From Ramlibacter paludis (GTDB lineage: Bacteria; Pseudomonadota; Gammaproteobacteria; Burkholderiales; Burkholderiaceae_C), in NCBI RefSeq assembly GCF_022012305.1, contig NZ_JAKLTM010000001.1, forward strand, positions 248,001 to 312,000: a DNA stretch of 64,000 bases, given 5' to 3'. Positions 43,147-52,449 of the stretch are shown piece by piece. A model generated the notes under the pieces. The model did not search any database, was not told where the DNA came from, and worked only from the letters and a program-made list of their open reading frames with translations. Within the stretch, counting starts at the first letter, position 1. Each line of letters opens with the position of its first letter. The translations under genes and the position numbers were made by a program.

Positions 43147-43500
43147 ATGAGCAGCAGAATCTACGTGGGCAACCTGCCCTACTCCGTCACCGATTCCACC
43201 CTGGAATCCAACTTTGCCGAATTCGGCAGCGTTTCCTCCGCCAAGGTCATGATGGACCGTGAAACGGGCCGCTCCAAGGGCTTCGGCTTCGTCGAAATGG
43301 CATCCGCCGAATTTGCCGAGGCTGCCATCAAGGCGCTCGATGGCCGGTCCGTGGATGGACGCTCGATCACCGTGAACCTGGCCCGCCCGCGCGAAGAAGG
43401 CCGCGGCTCGGGCCGCTCCGGCGCGGACGTCGGCTTCAAGGCCAGCAACCGTTCGGACGTCGGCTATGGCAACGGCGGCTTCGGCGGCGGTCGTTACTGA
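43147..43500 (+). CDS. RRM-type RNA-binding protein
   Basis: 117 residues. A single RRM domain fills residues 4-82: RNP2 is IYVGNL (5-10) and RNP1 is KGFGFVEM (44-51), with all three aromatic/planar positions intact. The C-terminal tail (about 86-117) is Gly/Arg/Ser-rich (RGSGRSG, GYGNGGFGGGRY), as in cyanobacterial and proteobacterial Rbp cold-shock-linked proteins that bind mRNA. A 221-bp gap precedes the gene; it could be a long regulatory leader, but I see no defined riboswitch in it. GAAAGG lies before the ATG and a strong terminator follows. Confidence 0.92.
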   Translation: MSSRIYVGNLPYSVTDSTLESNFAEFGSVSSAKVMMDRETGRSKGFGFVEMASAEFAEAAIKALDGRSVDGRSITVNLARPREEGRGSGRSGADVGFKASNRSDVGYGNGGFGGGRY

Positions 43501-43520
43501 ACACTGGACACTGTCCTCGG

Positions 43521-43546
43521 AAAGCCGGCTTTGCCGGCTTTTTTTT
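43521..43546 (+). terminator. Rho-independent terminator of the RRM gene
   Basis: Stem AAGCCGGC / GCCGGCTT (43522-43529, 43533-43540) with a TTT loop runs directly into a tract of eight T (43539-43546). It lies 21 bases after the stop. Confidence 0.9.
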
Positions 43547-43625
43547 CGCTCGGAAAAGCGCGAACCGTTCCTCATTCGTTCAGGTTGGTGGCGCTATCCT
43601 GCATGCAACACCACCAGAAGGTCCC

Positions 43626-43874
43626 ATGAAACGCCTCACCGTCTCCATCATCGCCTTGCTCCTCGGATTGGGAGCTCTGCTGCCGTCCGCCTGGGCGGCG
43701 GTGGGGCGCGACCAGGCTGCAGCCCTTGCCCAGAAGAAGACGCCCGGCCGCGTGCTGAAGGTGGAGCAAGGGCTGTACATGGACAACAGCGTGGTGTGGC
43801 GCATCCACGTGCTCACCGCTGCAGGCGAGGTCAGCCTGGTCGTGATCGACGCGGAAACCGGCCGCCTGCGCTGA
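43626..43874 (+). CDS. Small exported PepSY-domain protein
   Basis: 82 residues. MKRLTVSIIALLLGLGALLP and SAWA form the signal peptide. The rest is a single PepSY repeat: AVGRDQAAALAQKKTPGRVL, KVEQGLYMDNSVVWRIHVLT and VVIDAETGRLR, with the typical final beta hairpin. Periplasmic PepSY proteins are often encoded beside two-component systems or ferric reductases, and here the hybrid kinase gene converges on it with only 4 bases between stops. No metal-binding or catalytic residues are apparent. The start follows AAGGTCCC. Confidence 0.85.
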   Translation: MKRLTVSIIALLLGLGALLPSAWAAVGRDQAAALAQKKTPGRVLKVEQGLYMDNSVVWRIHVLTAAGEVSLVVIDAETGRLR

Positions 43875-43878
43875 CCGT

Positions 43879-45780
43879 TCAGCCCAGCGACCGCAGTTTC
43901 TTCAGGATGTCCGCCATCCGGTAAGGCTTGGCCACGAACTCGAAGCCCTTGAGGCTGCCCGCGGGCGTGGTGTAGCCCGAGGACAGCAGGATGCGGGTCT
44001 GCGGCGAAATCTCCTGCGCCTTCTTGCCCAGTTCCACCCCATTGAGCCCCGGCATGACGACGTCGGAGAACAGCAGGTGGATGTCGTGCGTCCGCGAAAG
44101 GATCTCGAGCGCCTGCCGGCCCGAGGCGGCGGTGATCACGTCGAAGCCGAGCGTGCGGAACATCTCGGTGGCCATGTCGAGCACGTCCGGCTGGTCGTCG
44201 ACGATCAGCACCTTGTCGCTCGGTGGCGGCCCGGCGTCCTGCACCGGCGCTTCCGAAGAAGCCGGGAAATACAGCGAGATGGTGGTGCCTTGCGAAGGCT
44301 GCGAGACGATCTTCAGCTCGCCGCCGAACTGCTGCACCATGCCGTAGACCTGGCTCAAGCCGAGCCCGGTGCCCTTGCCGACCGGCTTGGTGGTGAAGAA
44401 GGGTTCGATCGCGCGGCTGATCACGTCCTCGCTCATTCCCGAACCGGTGTCCTGCACGGACACGACCACGTAGCGCCCCTTGGGCAGGGAGCCGACCTGG
44501 GCATCGGCAAGATCGCTCACGTGCGTGGTGACGCGGATGCTGCCGCCGTCGAGCGTCGCATCGTTGGCATTGACCACCAGGTTCAGCAGCGCGGTTTCGA
44601 ACAGCGCCATGTCGATCATCACCGAGGGCAGCTCGCCGGCGACCTCGATCTCGAACTTGACCGAGCTGCGCGTCGCCCGCCGCAGCACCGATTCGAATCC
44701 CGCGACCACGCGGTTCAGGTCGCGCGGCTCGGGCGTGACGGGCTGCTGGCGCGCAAACGTGAGCAGCTGGTTCGTCAGCGAGGCGCCGCGCATCGCCGCC
44801 TTCTCCATGCTCTCGATCAGGCCCAGCCCCTCCGGATCCTTCACGGTCGGACGCAGCAGGTCCAGTCCGTTGGTGATCACGCTCAGCAGGTTGTTGAAGT
44901 CGTGCGCCACGCCGCCGGTGAGCTTGCCGATGGCTTCCAGCTTCTGCGACTGGAACAGGATCTCGCGGGCCTTTTCCAATGCCTGCGCTGCCTGCTGGCG
45001 TTCGGTGATGTCGCGCGTGATCTTGGCGAAACCCACCAGCTCGCCGGCCTCGTTGCGGATCGAATCGATCACGACGTGGGCCCAGAAGCGCGTTCCATCC
45101 TTGCGCACGCGCCAGCCTTCGGCCTCGAACCGGCCCTTGGCCGTCGCCTCTTCCAGCGCACGGTACGGCTTGCCGGCTTCCCGGTCTTCCTCCGTGTAGA
45201 AGCGCGAGAAGTGCGAGCCCAGCACCTCGTCCTGCTCGTACTGCTTGATCCGGCGGGCGCCGGCGTTCCAGTTGGTGATCTCCCCCGTGGGCGACAGCAT
45301 GTAGATGGCGTAATCGGTCACGCCTTGCACCAGCATGCGGAAACGCTGCTCGCTCTCGCGCAGGGCTTGCTGCGCGGCGCGCTTCTCGGAGATGTCGCGC
45401 GTGATCTTGGCAAAGCCGACCAGTTCGCCCGACTCGTCCCGGATCGGGTCGATGACGACGCTGGCCCAGAACTCGGTGCCGTCCTTGCGCACCCGCCAGC
45501 CTTCGGCCTCGAACTTGCCGGTGTCGCGGGCCAGTGCCAGCGCCTTCTGCGGAATTCCCGCTTCGCGTTCCCGCTCCGTGTAGAAGCGGGAGAAGTGCTG
45601 GCCGATGATCTCGTCCGCGGTATAGCCCTTGAACCTCTGGGCGCCGGCGTTCCAGCTCGCAACCGTGCCATCGGGTGCCAGCATGTAGATGGCGTAGTCG
45701 CTGATGCGGCTGACGAAAAGGCGGAGACGCTCTGCTTCCTGGGATGGGTTCAACCTGGGCCTTGTGAGTTCGTTGGCCAT
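43879..45780 (-). CDS. Soluble hybrid sensor histidine kinase (PAS-PAS-HisKA-HATPase-REC)
   Basis: 633 residues, no membrane segment. Two PAS/PAC units (about 20-135 and 148-262) are near copies, each with DYAIYML, WNAGA, HFSRFYTE and FEAEGWRVRKDGT. The phospho-acceptor is His293 in LTGGVAHDFNNLLSVI. The ATPase has N-box LVVNANDA (401-408), VQDTGSGMS and KGTGLGLSQVYGMV. A receiver domain (about 522-633) carries Asp573 in LFSDVVMPGLNG and Lys618 in FVAKPY. This form (PAS repeats, HDFNN kinase, C-terminal REC) senses cytosolic signals, often redox or light. No separate response regulator lies nearby. It is monocistronic, convergent with the PepSY gene. Confidence 0.92.
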   Translation of the reverse strand: MANELTRPRLNPSQEAERLRLFVSRISDYAIYMLAPDGTVASWNAGAQRFKGYTADEIIGQHFSRFYTEREREAGIPQKALALARDTGKFEAEGWRVRKDGTEFWASVVIDPIRDESGELVGFAKITRDISEKRAAQQALRESEQRFRMLVQGVTDYAIYMLSPTGEITNWNAGARRIKQYEQDEVLGSHFSRFYTEEDREAGKPYRALEEATAKGRFEAEGWRVRKDGTRFWAHVVIDSIRNEAGELVGFAKITRDITERQQAAQALEKAREILFQSQKLEAIGKLTGGVAHDFNNLLSVITNGLDLLRPTVKDPEGLGLIESMEKAAMRGASLTNQLLTFARQQPVTPEPRDLNRVVAGFESVLRRATRSSVKFEIEVAGELPSVMIDMALFETALLNLVVNANDATLDGGSIRVTTHVSDLADAQVGSLPKGRYVVVSVQDTGSGMSEDVISRAIEPFFTTKPVGKGTGLGLSQVYGMVQQFGGELKIVSQPSQGTTISLYFPASSEAPVQDAGPPPSDKVLIVDDQPDVLDMATEMFRTLGFDVITAASGRQALEILSRTHDIHLLFSDVVMPGLNGVELGKKAQEISPQTRILLSSGYTTPAGSLKGFEFVAKPYRMADILKKLRSLG

Positions 45781-45858
45781 GGTGGCCGGCCGTCGATTGT
45801 CAGCCCCAGCGTGCTGCGCGCCTGGAAGGTCGCCGCGTCAAACCTTGTAGGCGCCGGA

Positions 45859-48800
45859 CTACGCTTGGCGAAGACGCTGCAGCAGCAACTGCAAGGGATG
45901 CACCAATGCCGCGCCGTCCACCAGCGCCGCCTGGCAGCGGCAGGAGTAGCCCGTCGCCACAGTGCGGCCCGCATTCGCCGCATCGGCGAGGATGGGCTTC
46001 CAGCTCAGTCCGTAGATGGCCTCGGAGCTCGCGCGATGGGCACGCTGGTGGCCGTACAGCCCCGCCATGCCGCAGCAGCCGCTGGCCACCACCTGCAGCT
46101 CGATGCCGAAGCGCGCCGCGAGCGGCACCCATTGCGCGCTGGCCGCGGGAGCGTTGGCGCTCCGTGCAATGGGGCAGCAGCGCCCAGCGTGCAGTGCCCT
46201 CGCCTTCCAGCTGCGGCAACGCGTCGAGGTGTCGCAGCAGCCATTCCTGCGGCAGCGCCACCTCCGGGACCGCTTGCGCCCCCAGCGCCTTGACGTATTC
46301 CGCGCGATAAGTCAGCGTCATCGACGGATCGACGCCTACCAGGCCGACGCCGGTGGCGGCGAGTTCGCGCAGCAGGCGCGCATTGCGCGCGGCGGTGCGC
46401 TCGAAGCGCTGGAGGAAGCCGAGCACGTGCTCCGGCTTGCCGTTGGGGCGCAAGGGCGCCAGCCACGGCCGGAAACCCAGGCGCTGCAGCAGCTCGCAGA
46501 AGTCGAGGACGACCTGGGTGTCGTAGTGCGAGGTGAAGCTGTCCTGCACCACCACCACGCTGCGCCTGCGCTCCTCCTCCGTCAGTGCCCGCAAGGCCTG
46601 CACGCTGGCGACCCGCACGCCTGCCCCCGCGAGCTTCGAGGCCAAGGAAGTCGTGTCCAGCTCCGGCAGCGCCACCAGGCCGAGCGCACGCGCGCCGGCA
46701 CGGCCGAAGCGGTTGTGCGTCACGGCATTCACGAGCCGCGGAAACCGCGCAGCCCAGGGCAGCCAGGTCTCGAGCCCCGCCACGAGGTAGTCCCGCGCGG
46801 GCCGGAGATAGCGGCCGTGGTAAGCCTCGAGGAAGCGGGAGCGGAACGCCGGCACGTCCACCTTGATCGGGCACTGGCCGACGCAGGACTTGCACGCCAG
46901 GCAGCCGTCCATGGCCTCCTTCACCTGCAGCGAGAAATCGCCGCCGCCGCGGCGCGCCCGCCAGCTGTGCAAGGCGCGGGCAGAAAGGTCCAGCCAGCGT
47001 CGCGGCGTCGCCTGCGTAGGGTCGACGCCCTGTTCCGCCAGCAGGCGCAGCCACTCGCGCATGAGCGATGCGCGGCCCTTGGGCGAATGCTTGCGGTCGC
47101 GCGTCGCCTTCCAGGACGGGCACATCGCATCGTCCGGGTCGTAGTTGAAGCAGGCGGCGTTGCCGTTGCAGTGCAAGGAATCCTGGTTGGCCTGGCGCAC
47201 TGCGATCGGGATGCGGCGGTCGGCCTGGCCGCGCGTTCCGACGGCATCCAGCTTCGTGAGCTCGTGGCCCGGCGGCGCGGCGATCTTGCCCGGATTGAGC
47301 TGGTTGTACGGATCGAAGGCCGCCTTCACCTCCTGCATGCGCGGGTACAGCGGGCCGAAGAACTCGGGGACGTATTCGGAGCGCAGGCCCTTGCCGTGCT
47401 CGCCCCAGAGCACGCCCTTGTATTTGCGCGTCAGGGCGAAGACTTCGTCGGAGATCTCGCGCACCAGCGCCTCCTGCGCGGGGTCCTTCATGTCCAGCGC
47501 CGGCCGCACGTGCAGGCAGCCGGCATCCACGTGGCCGAACATGCCGTAGACCAGGCCGCGGGCATCGAGCGCCGCCCGGAACTCGCGGATGTAGTCGGCC
47601 AGGTGCTCGGGCGGCACGACGGTGTCCTCGACGAACGGCATGGGCCGGCGTTCGCCCTGCATGTTGCCCAGCAGGCCGACGGACTTCTTGCGCATCGACC
47701 AGATGGCGGCTGCAGTCGCCGGATCGCGGGCGACCGTGTAGCCGCGGCGACCGGCGCCGCCGGCGGCAAGCACCGCCTCGACGCGGGCGAGTTGCGCAGC
47801 GAGGTCCTCTTCGTCCGGCGCGACGAATTCGACGATGTTGACGCCCTCGGCCGGCCCCTGCGGGTCGTCCGGGAAATATGCGCTGACGGCGAGCCAGACC
47901 GGGTCCTTGCGCGCGAGCGCCAGCACCGTGGCGTCGACGGTTTCGCTCGACGCCGCCTGCAGCCGCATGAGCGTGCCCGCATCACGCAGCGCGGCGTCGA
48001 AGCTGGCGTAGCGGATGTTCAGCAGCGCCGTGCAGCGCGGCACCGGCGTGAGCCGGACCTTCGCCTCGGTGACGAACGCCAGGGTGCCCTCGGCGCCGCA
48101 GATCACCGCGCTCAGGTCGAAGCGGCCTTCGCAGTCGCACAGGTGCGCCAGGTCGTAGCCGGTCACGCAGCGATTGAGCTTGGGGAAGCGCTCCGCGATG
48201 AGCGCGGCGTCGTCTTCGCGGATGCGATCCAGCACCCGCAACACATGCCCCACCCGGTCGGTGCGGCCTTTGGCGACGACCAGCTCCGCGGGCGTCAGCG
48301 GCCGCGAGCGCCACGCGGTGCCATCCAGGAACACCGCGCTGAGTTCCATCACGTGGTCGCGGGTCTTGCCGTACAGCACCGAGCCCTGCCCCGAGGCGTC
48401 GGTGGCGATCATGCCGCCGATGGTGGCGCGGTTGGACGGCGACAGCTCCGGCGCGAAGAACAGGCCGTGCTGCGCGACGGCTGCATTCAACTGGTCCTTC
48501 ACCACGCCGGCCTGCACGCGGGCCCAGCCTTCTTCGGCGTTGACCTCCAGCACCGCGTTCATGTGCCGTGACAAGTCCACCGCGATACCGTCGGTGAGCG
48601 ACTGCCCGTTGGTGCCGGTGCCGCCGCCGCGCGGCGCGAACTTGAGCGCGCGGAATCGTTCTTCGCCGGCGAGCCTGGCGACGCGGACCACGTCGGTCTC
48701 GTGGCGCGGGAAGACGATGGCCTGGGGCGCGAGCTGGTAGATCGAATTGTCGGTGGCGAACACCGTGCGGTCGGCGTGCGCCTGCGCGATGTCCCCCTCG

Positions 48801-48880
48801 AAGCCGCGCAGGCGCAGCTCGGCGAGGAATGCCGCGGCGAGCGAGTCGGCCCGGCCCGACGGCACCAGCGCCGGGATCAC
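45859..48880 (-). pseudogene. FAD/4Fe-4S-type D-2-hydroxyacid dehydrogenase (D-lactate/glycolate dehydrogenase-like), frameshifted
   Basis: An about 1,007-residue protein if repaired. The N-terminal half is a FAD_binding_4 oxidase (FAPRGGGTGTNGQSLTDGIA, NRATIGGMIATDASGQGS, GAEGTLAFVTEAKVRLTPVP). Then come a Cys-rich segment (CNGNAACFNYDPDDAMCPS) and a ferredoxin motif CLACKSCVGQCP near 665. The C-terminal CCG domain has HCTE and, after the shift, ASGCCGMAGLYGHQ. Near 46147-46162 the frame breaks: the expected TERTNAPA reads TERQRS, and two bases appear missing. Read as is, the protein would lose about 100 genuine C-terminal residues. It starts with GTG at 48880, overlapping the GntR stop (GTGA). 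It oxidises a D-2-hydroxyacid to a 2-oxoacid. Confidence 0.82.
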
Positions 48881-49551
48881 CCTCGGGTGCCGGTGGCGCC
48901 GGGCTTGAATTCCTTGCGCTGGCGCTTGAAGCGGTGCGACGCCACGCGCAGGTGCAGCTGCATCACCTGCTTGGCCAGCTCCCCGTCGCCCGCGCGCACG
49001 GCCGCGGCCAGGTCGCGATGGTGGTTGAGGCTCTGCACCTTGTCCTGCAGCGTGCTGATGAAGTGCGAGCGCAGCACGATCGGCATGTCGATCAGGGAGG
49101 TGAGGATCGTTCGCAGCCGCGGCGATCCGCTCGCCTCGAGGATCGCGCGGTGGAAGCGCGCATTGATTTCCTGCAGGCGCTCGGGCAGTTCGTCGCCCCC
49201 CTCGCGGATCGCGTTGTCCATGCGGTCGTTGAGTGCGTCCAGACGATCGGCGAGTGCGACACCGCCGCGGCGCGCAGCCAGGTCGGCGGCATGCGACTCG
49301 AGCAGGCCGCGCAACTCGAAGGTCTCCTCGATGTCGGCTTCGGTCCACTCGGCCACGCGGACGCCGCGGTTCGGATCGGCCGTGGCGAGGCCGTCGTCCA
49401 CCAGCCGCTTCAGGGCCACCCGCACCGGCGTGCGGCTCACGTCCAGCTCGCGCGCGAGGTGCTCCTCCTTCAACTGCTCGCCCGGCGCATAGGTGCCGCC
49501 GACCACCCGCTGCTTCAGGGCTTCGTAGGTCTTGTCGGCTGCGTTTGCCAT
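48877..49551 (-). CDS. GntR-family regulator, FCD (FadR) subgroup
   Basis: 224 residues. The N-terminal winged helix (about 5-70) has YEALKQRVVGGTYAPGEQLK, EEHLARELDVSRTPVRVALK and RLVDDGLATADPNRGVRV. The FCD effector domain (about 75-205) includes IEETFELRGLLESHAADLAA, INARFHRAILEASGSPRL and LNHHRDLAAAVRAGDGELAK with the conserved metal-binding Asp/His set. Such regulators sense 2-hydroxyacids or other carboxylates. It is translationally coupled to the downstream FAD/Fe-S dehydrogenase and divergent from the RraA/hydroxyacid operon. TTGTAC sequences at 49565 and 49652 in the spacer are candidate operators. Confidence 0.9.
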   Translation of the reverse strand: MANAADKTYEALKQRVVGGTYAPGEQLKEEHLARELDVSRTPVRVALKRLVDDGLATADPNRGVRVAEWTEADIEETFELRGLLESHAADLAARRGGVALADRLDALNDRMDNAIREGGDELPERLQEINARFHRAILEASGSPRLRTILTSLIDMPIVLRSHFISTLQDKVQSLNHHRDLAAAVRAGDGELAKQVMQLHLRVASHRFKRQRKEFKPGATGTRG

Positions 49552-49632
49552 GTTTGTTCCTGATTTGTACTGAAAGGCGATGAATTGCGGCTGGGCTTCA
49601 CTCTGTAAGCGTTAACCCTCGACCCGAATAGC

Positions 49633-49660
49633 TTGCCATTTTGTTTTTTTATTGTACATT
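49633..49660 (+). promoter_or_regulatory. Promoter and TTGTAC operator of the RraA-dehydrogenase-Bug-oxidase operon
   Basis: TTGCCA (49633-49638) and TACATT (49655-49660) are 16 bases apart, giving a start near 49667. The overlapping TTTTTATTGTAC string (49646-49657) also occurs at 57733-57744 before another Bug gene. A second TTGTACTGAA lies at 49565-49574 next to the divergent GntR start. A GntR/FCD dimer bound here would cover the -10. Confidence 0.55.
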
Positions 49661-49687
49661 GCATCCTTCCTCCACGCACCCACTCCC

Positions 49688-50365
49688 ATGCTCGGACTCC
49701 AGATTCTCAAGCGCCGCCGCCAGGTCCCGGCGCAGCTCGTCGAGGCCTTTCGCGGCCTGCCCGTGGCCAACATCAGTGACTGCATGACGCGCATGACGGC
49801 CGGCGGCCCGCGCCTGCGCCCCATGCACAAGGGCGGCCCCTTGGCCGGCCCCGCGCTGACCGTGAAGTGCCGCCCGGGCGACAACCTGATGATCCACAAG
49901 GCCTTGACCATGGCGCAGCCGGGCGACGTGATCGTGGTCGACGCCGGCGGCGACCTCACCAACTCGCTGTTCGGCGAGATCATGGTGGCCACCGCGGTGA
50001 AGATCGGCGTGGCCGGCGTGGTGCTCAATGGCGCCGTGCGCGACTCGGAAGAGATCGGCCGCGGCGATTTCCCGCTCTATGCCGCGGGGGTCACGCACCG
50101 CGGCCCGTACAAGGACGGCCCCGGCGAAATCAACGTACCGGTCGCCATCGACGGCATGGTGATCCACCCCGGCGACCTGGTCGTCGGCGATGCCGACGGC
50201 TTGCTGTGCGTCCCCTTCGACGAAGCCGAACAGGTGCTCGCCGCCACGCACAAGAAGATGGAGGCCGAGAAGCAGATGCTGGCCGACATCGCGGCGGGCC
50301 GGCTCGACACGCGCTGGATCGACGCGACGCTGCAGCGCATCGGCTGCAACCCGGAGCCCGTGTGA
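49688..50365 (+). CDS. RraA-like / 4-hydroxy-4-methyl-2-oxoglutarate aldolase family protein
   Basis: 225 residues. The RraA/HMG-aldolase fold is shown by PVANISDCMTRM, GPALTVKCRPGDNLMIHKAL, GDVIVVDAGGDLTNSLFGEI, the metal-site strand VAGVVLNGAVRDSEEI (Arg-Asp) and GDLVVGDADGLLCVP. The longer C-terminus (EAEKQMLADIAAGRLDTRWI) is typical of the metabolic aldolase branch rather than the RNase E inhibitor. Members cleave 4-hydroxy-4-methyl-2-oxoglutarate or 4-carboxy-4-hydroxy-2-oxoadipate, or decarboxylate oxaloacetate. It leads an operon of 2-hydroxyacid genes, and its TGA overlaps the next ATG. No clear Shine-Dalgarno precedes the ATG at 49688; the leader is pyrimidine-rich. Confidence 0.88.
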   Translation: MLGLQILKRRRQVPAQLVEAFRGLPVANISDCMTRMTAGGPRLRPMHKGGPLAGPALTVKCRPGDNLMIHKALTMAQPGDVIVVDAGGDLTNSLFGEIMVATAVKIGVAGVVLNGAVRDSEEIGRGDFPLYAAGVTHRGPYKDGPGEINVPVAIDGMVIHPGDLVVGDADGLLCVPFDEAEQVLAATHKKMEAEKQMLADIAAGRLDTRWIDATLQRIGCNPEPV

Positions 50366-51399
50366 TGGCCGGCCCGCAGAAGCGCGTCGTCCGCTCCGAC
50401 CTGTGGATCGCGCCGGCCTTCGACGCGCGCCTGGCCGGCGAGCGCGACATCGCGCTGCGCGTCTTCCCGGTTCGCGGAAACAGCGCGGCGGCTTGGGACA
50501 TCCTGTCGGCCGCGCACGTGTTCCACATCTCCGCGGCCAAGGACGAACTGCCGCGCGAATTCTTCGCCGACGCCGCGCTGCTGGCCCGCTGCCCCGACCT
50601 GCTCTGCGTTTCCTCCAGCGGCGCCGGCTACGACACGGTCGACGTCGCCGCCTGCACGGCGGCCGGCGTGCTGGTGGTCAACCAGGCCGGCGGCAACGCC
50701 GTCTCGGTCGCCGAGCACACGCTGGCGATGATCCTGGGCGTCTCGCGCCGGATGATCGAAGGCGACCGCCGCATGCGGCGCGAGATCGGCTACACGCGCG
50801 AGGACGTGATGGGCCACGAGATCCGCGGCAAGACGGTGGGGCTGGTGGGCATCGGCCACATCGGCACGCGCGTCGCCGCCCTGGCCCGCGCCTTCGGCCT
50901 CGAAGTCATCGCGACCGATCCCTTGCTGTCGCCGGAAGAGATCACTCGCCGTGGCGCGCAGCCGGTGACGTTCGACCAACTGCTGGCGCGCTCGGATTTC
51001 GTTTCGCTGCACTGCCCGCGCGATGCGAGCACCCTGAAGCTGATGGATGCCAAGGCGTTCGCCCGCATGAAGAAGGGCGCGATCTTCATCACCACGGCGC
51101 GCGGCGGCATCCACGACGAAGCGGCGCTGGTGCAGGGCCTGCAATCGGGCCACCTGGCCGGCGCCGGCGTGGACGTCTGGGACCAGGAACCGCCCCCACT
51201 GGACCATCCACTGCTGGCCATGGACAACGTCTTCGCCACCTACCACGTGGCCGGCGTGACGCACGAGTCGCGCGGCAACGTCGCCGCGATCAGTGCCGAG
51301 CAGATCGTCGGCGTGCTGGCCGGCGAACGTCCGCCGCGCCTGATCAACCCCGAAGCCTGGCCTGCCTACGAGAAGCGCCGCGCGCAGATCCTGCGCTGA
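50365..51399 (+). CDS. NAD-dependent D-2-hydroxyacid dehydrogenase
   Basis: 344 residues. The nucleotide motif is KTVGLVGIGHIGTRVAALAR. The catalytic set is Arg in FITTARGGIHDEAALVQGL, Glu in DVWDQEPPPLDHPLL and His in ATYHVAGVTHESRG. The His sits as YHVAG instead of the common PH(I/T)AG, a small departure. SSSGAGYDTVDVAACTAAGV and NAVSVAEHTLAMILGVSRR are family blocks. It interconverts a 2-oxoacid and D-2-hydroxyacid with NAD(P)H in the cytosol. Its start overlaps the RraA stop (TGATG), so the two are coupled. The substrate could be the product of that aldolase. Confidence 0.9.
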   Translation: MAGPQKRVVRSDLWIAPAFDARLAGERDIALRVFPVRGNSAAAWDILSAAHVFHISAAKDELPREFFADAALLARCPDLLCVSSSGAGYDTVDVAACTAAGVLVVNQAGGNAVSVAEHTLAMILGVSRRMIEGDRRMRREIGYTREDVMGHEIRGKTVGLVGIGHIGTRVAALARAFGLEVIATDPLLSPEEITRRGAQPVTFDQLLARSDFVSLHCPRDASTLKLMDAKAFARMKKGAIFITTARGGIHDEAALVQGLQSGHLAGAGVDVWDQEPPPLDHPLLAMDNVFATYHVAGVTHESRGNVAAISAEQIVGVLAGERPPRLINPEAWPAYEKRRAQILR

Positions 51400-51446
51400 A
51401 GGCGCCCTTTTCCCCCATTCCATCGTCCCCGAAGGAGACAGACAAC

Positions 51447-52433
51447 ATGCATCGCCTCACCGCCCTCCTGCGCCGCCTCGTGCCGGCCCTGGTGCTCTCC
51501 GCCGCAGCCGCCGCCCCCGGCGTGGCCTTGGCTGCCTTCCCCGATCAACCGATCAAGATGATCGTGTCGTACGCCCCCGGCGGCGGCAGCGACGTGATCG
51601 CGCGGCTGGCCGCGCAGTACATGGCCAAGTACCTCGGCAACAACGCCAGCATCGTGGTGGTGAACCGCCCGGGCGCCGGCGGCGGCATCGGCTTCGGCGA
51701 GCTCTCGCGCGCGCCAGCCGACGGCTACACCATCGGCATGATCAACACGCCCAACGTCCTCACGATCCCGATCGAGCGCAAGTCCGCCTTCCACTGGCAG
51801 GACTACGACCTGCTGGGCAACGTGGTGGACGATCCCGACAACATTTCGGTGCGCGCCGACAGCGAGTTCAAGACGCTGAAGGACCTGGTGGCTTATGCCA
51901 AGGCGCATCCCGGCGAGGTGTCGTACGGCACCACGGGCGTCGGCTCGGACGACCACCTTGCGGCGCTGCAGCTCGAAAAGGCCACCGGCATCAAGATGAA
52001 CCACGTGCCTTTCAAGGGCGCCGCCGAAGTGCTCAACGCCGTCGTCGGCAAGCAGATCACCGTCGCCGTCATGAACATCGGCGAAGCGCTCGCCGCGGTC
52101 AAGGGCGGCAACCAGCTGCGCCAGCTCGGGCAGATGAGCGCGGCCCGCTCCACGGTGGCGCCCAACGTGCCCACCTTCCGCGAGCAGGGCTACGACATCA
52201 TCATGGCTTCCCTGCGCGGCTTCGCGGCGCCCAAGGGCCTGCCCGCGCCGGTGCGCGAGCAGCTGGTCGCGGCGCTGAAGAAGACCGCCGCCGATCCGGA
52301 GTTCCAGGCCAAGGCGGCCAGCTACTTCGCCCCGCTGCGCTATCTCGAGCCGCAGGCTTACGCCACGGAACTGAAGGACACCGAGGCCAATTTCAAGCAG
52401 CTGTGGCAGGTGATGCCCTGGGGTGAGAAGTAA
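51447..52433 (+). CDS. Bug/TctC-family periplasmic solute-binding receptor
   Basis: 328 residues. The signal peptide (MHRLTALLRRLVPALVLSAA, then cleavage near LALA) is followed by FPDQPIKMIVSYAPGGGSDV, VNRPGAGGGIGFGELSRAPA, YTIGMINTPNVLTIPIE and MNHVPFKGAAEVLNAVVGKQ. Third gene of the hydroxyacid operon, 47 bases after the dehydrogenase with GAAGGAG before the ATG. It presumably delivers or senses the operon's substrate. Hydrophilic ligand-loop residues suggest a carboxylate, as in characterised Bug proteins, but the ligand is not identifiable. Confidence 0.9.
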   Translation: MHRLTALLRRLVPALVLSAAAAAPGVALAAFPDQPIKMIVSYAPGGGSDVIARLAAQYMAKYLGNNASIVVVNRPGAGGGIGFGELSRAPADGYTIGMINTPNVLTIPIERKSAFHWQDYDLLGNVVDDPDNISVRADSEFKTLKDLVAYAKAHPGEVSYGTTGVGSDDHLAALQLEKATGIKMNHVPFKGAAEVLNAVVGKQITVAVMNIGEALAAVKGGNQLRQLGQMSAARSTVAPNVPTFREQGYDIIMASLRGFAAPKGLPAPVREQLVAALKKTAADPEFQAKAASYFAPLRYLEPQAYATELKDTEANFKQLWQVMPWGEK

Positions 52434-52449
52434 GGAGCGGACGGCGCGC

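Noticed and set aside
49688..50365. RraA as regulator of RNase E
   Set aside because: The operon context of hydroxyacid enzymes and the longer C-terminus favour the metabolic aldolase branch.
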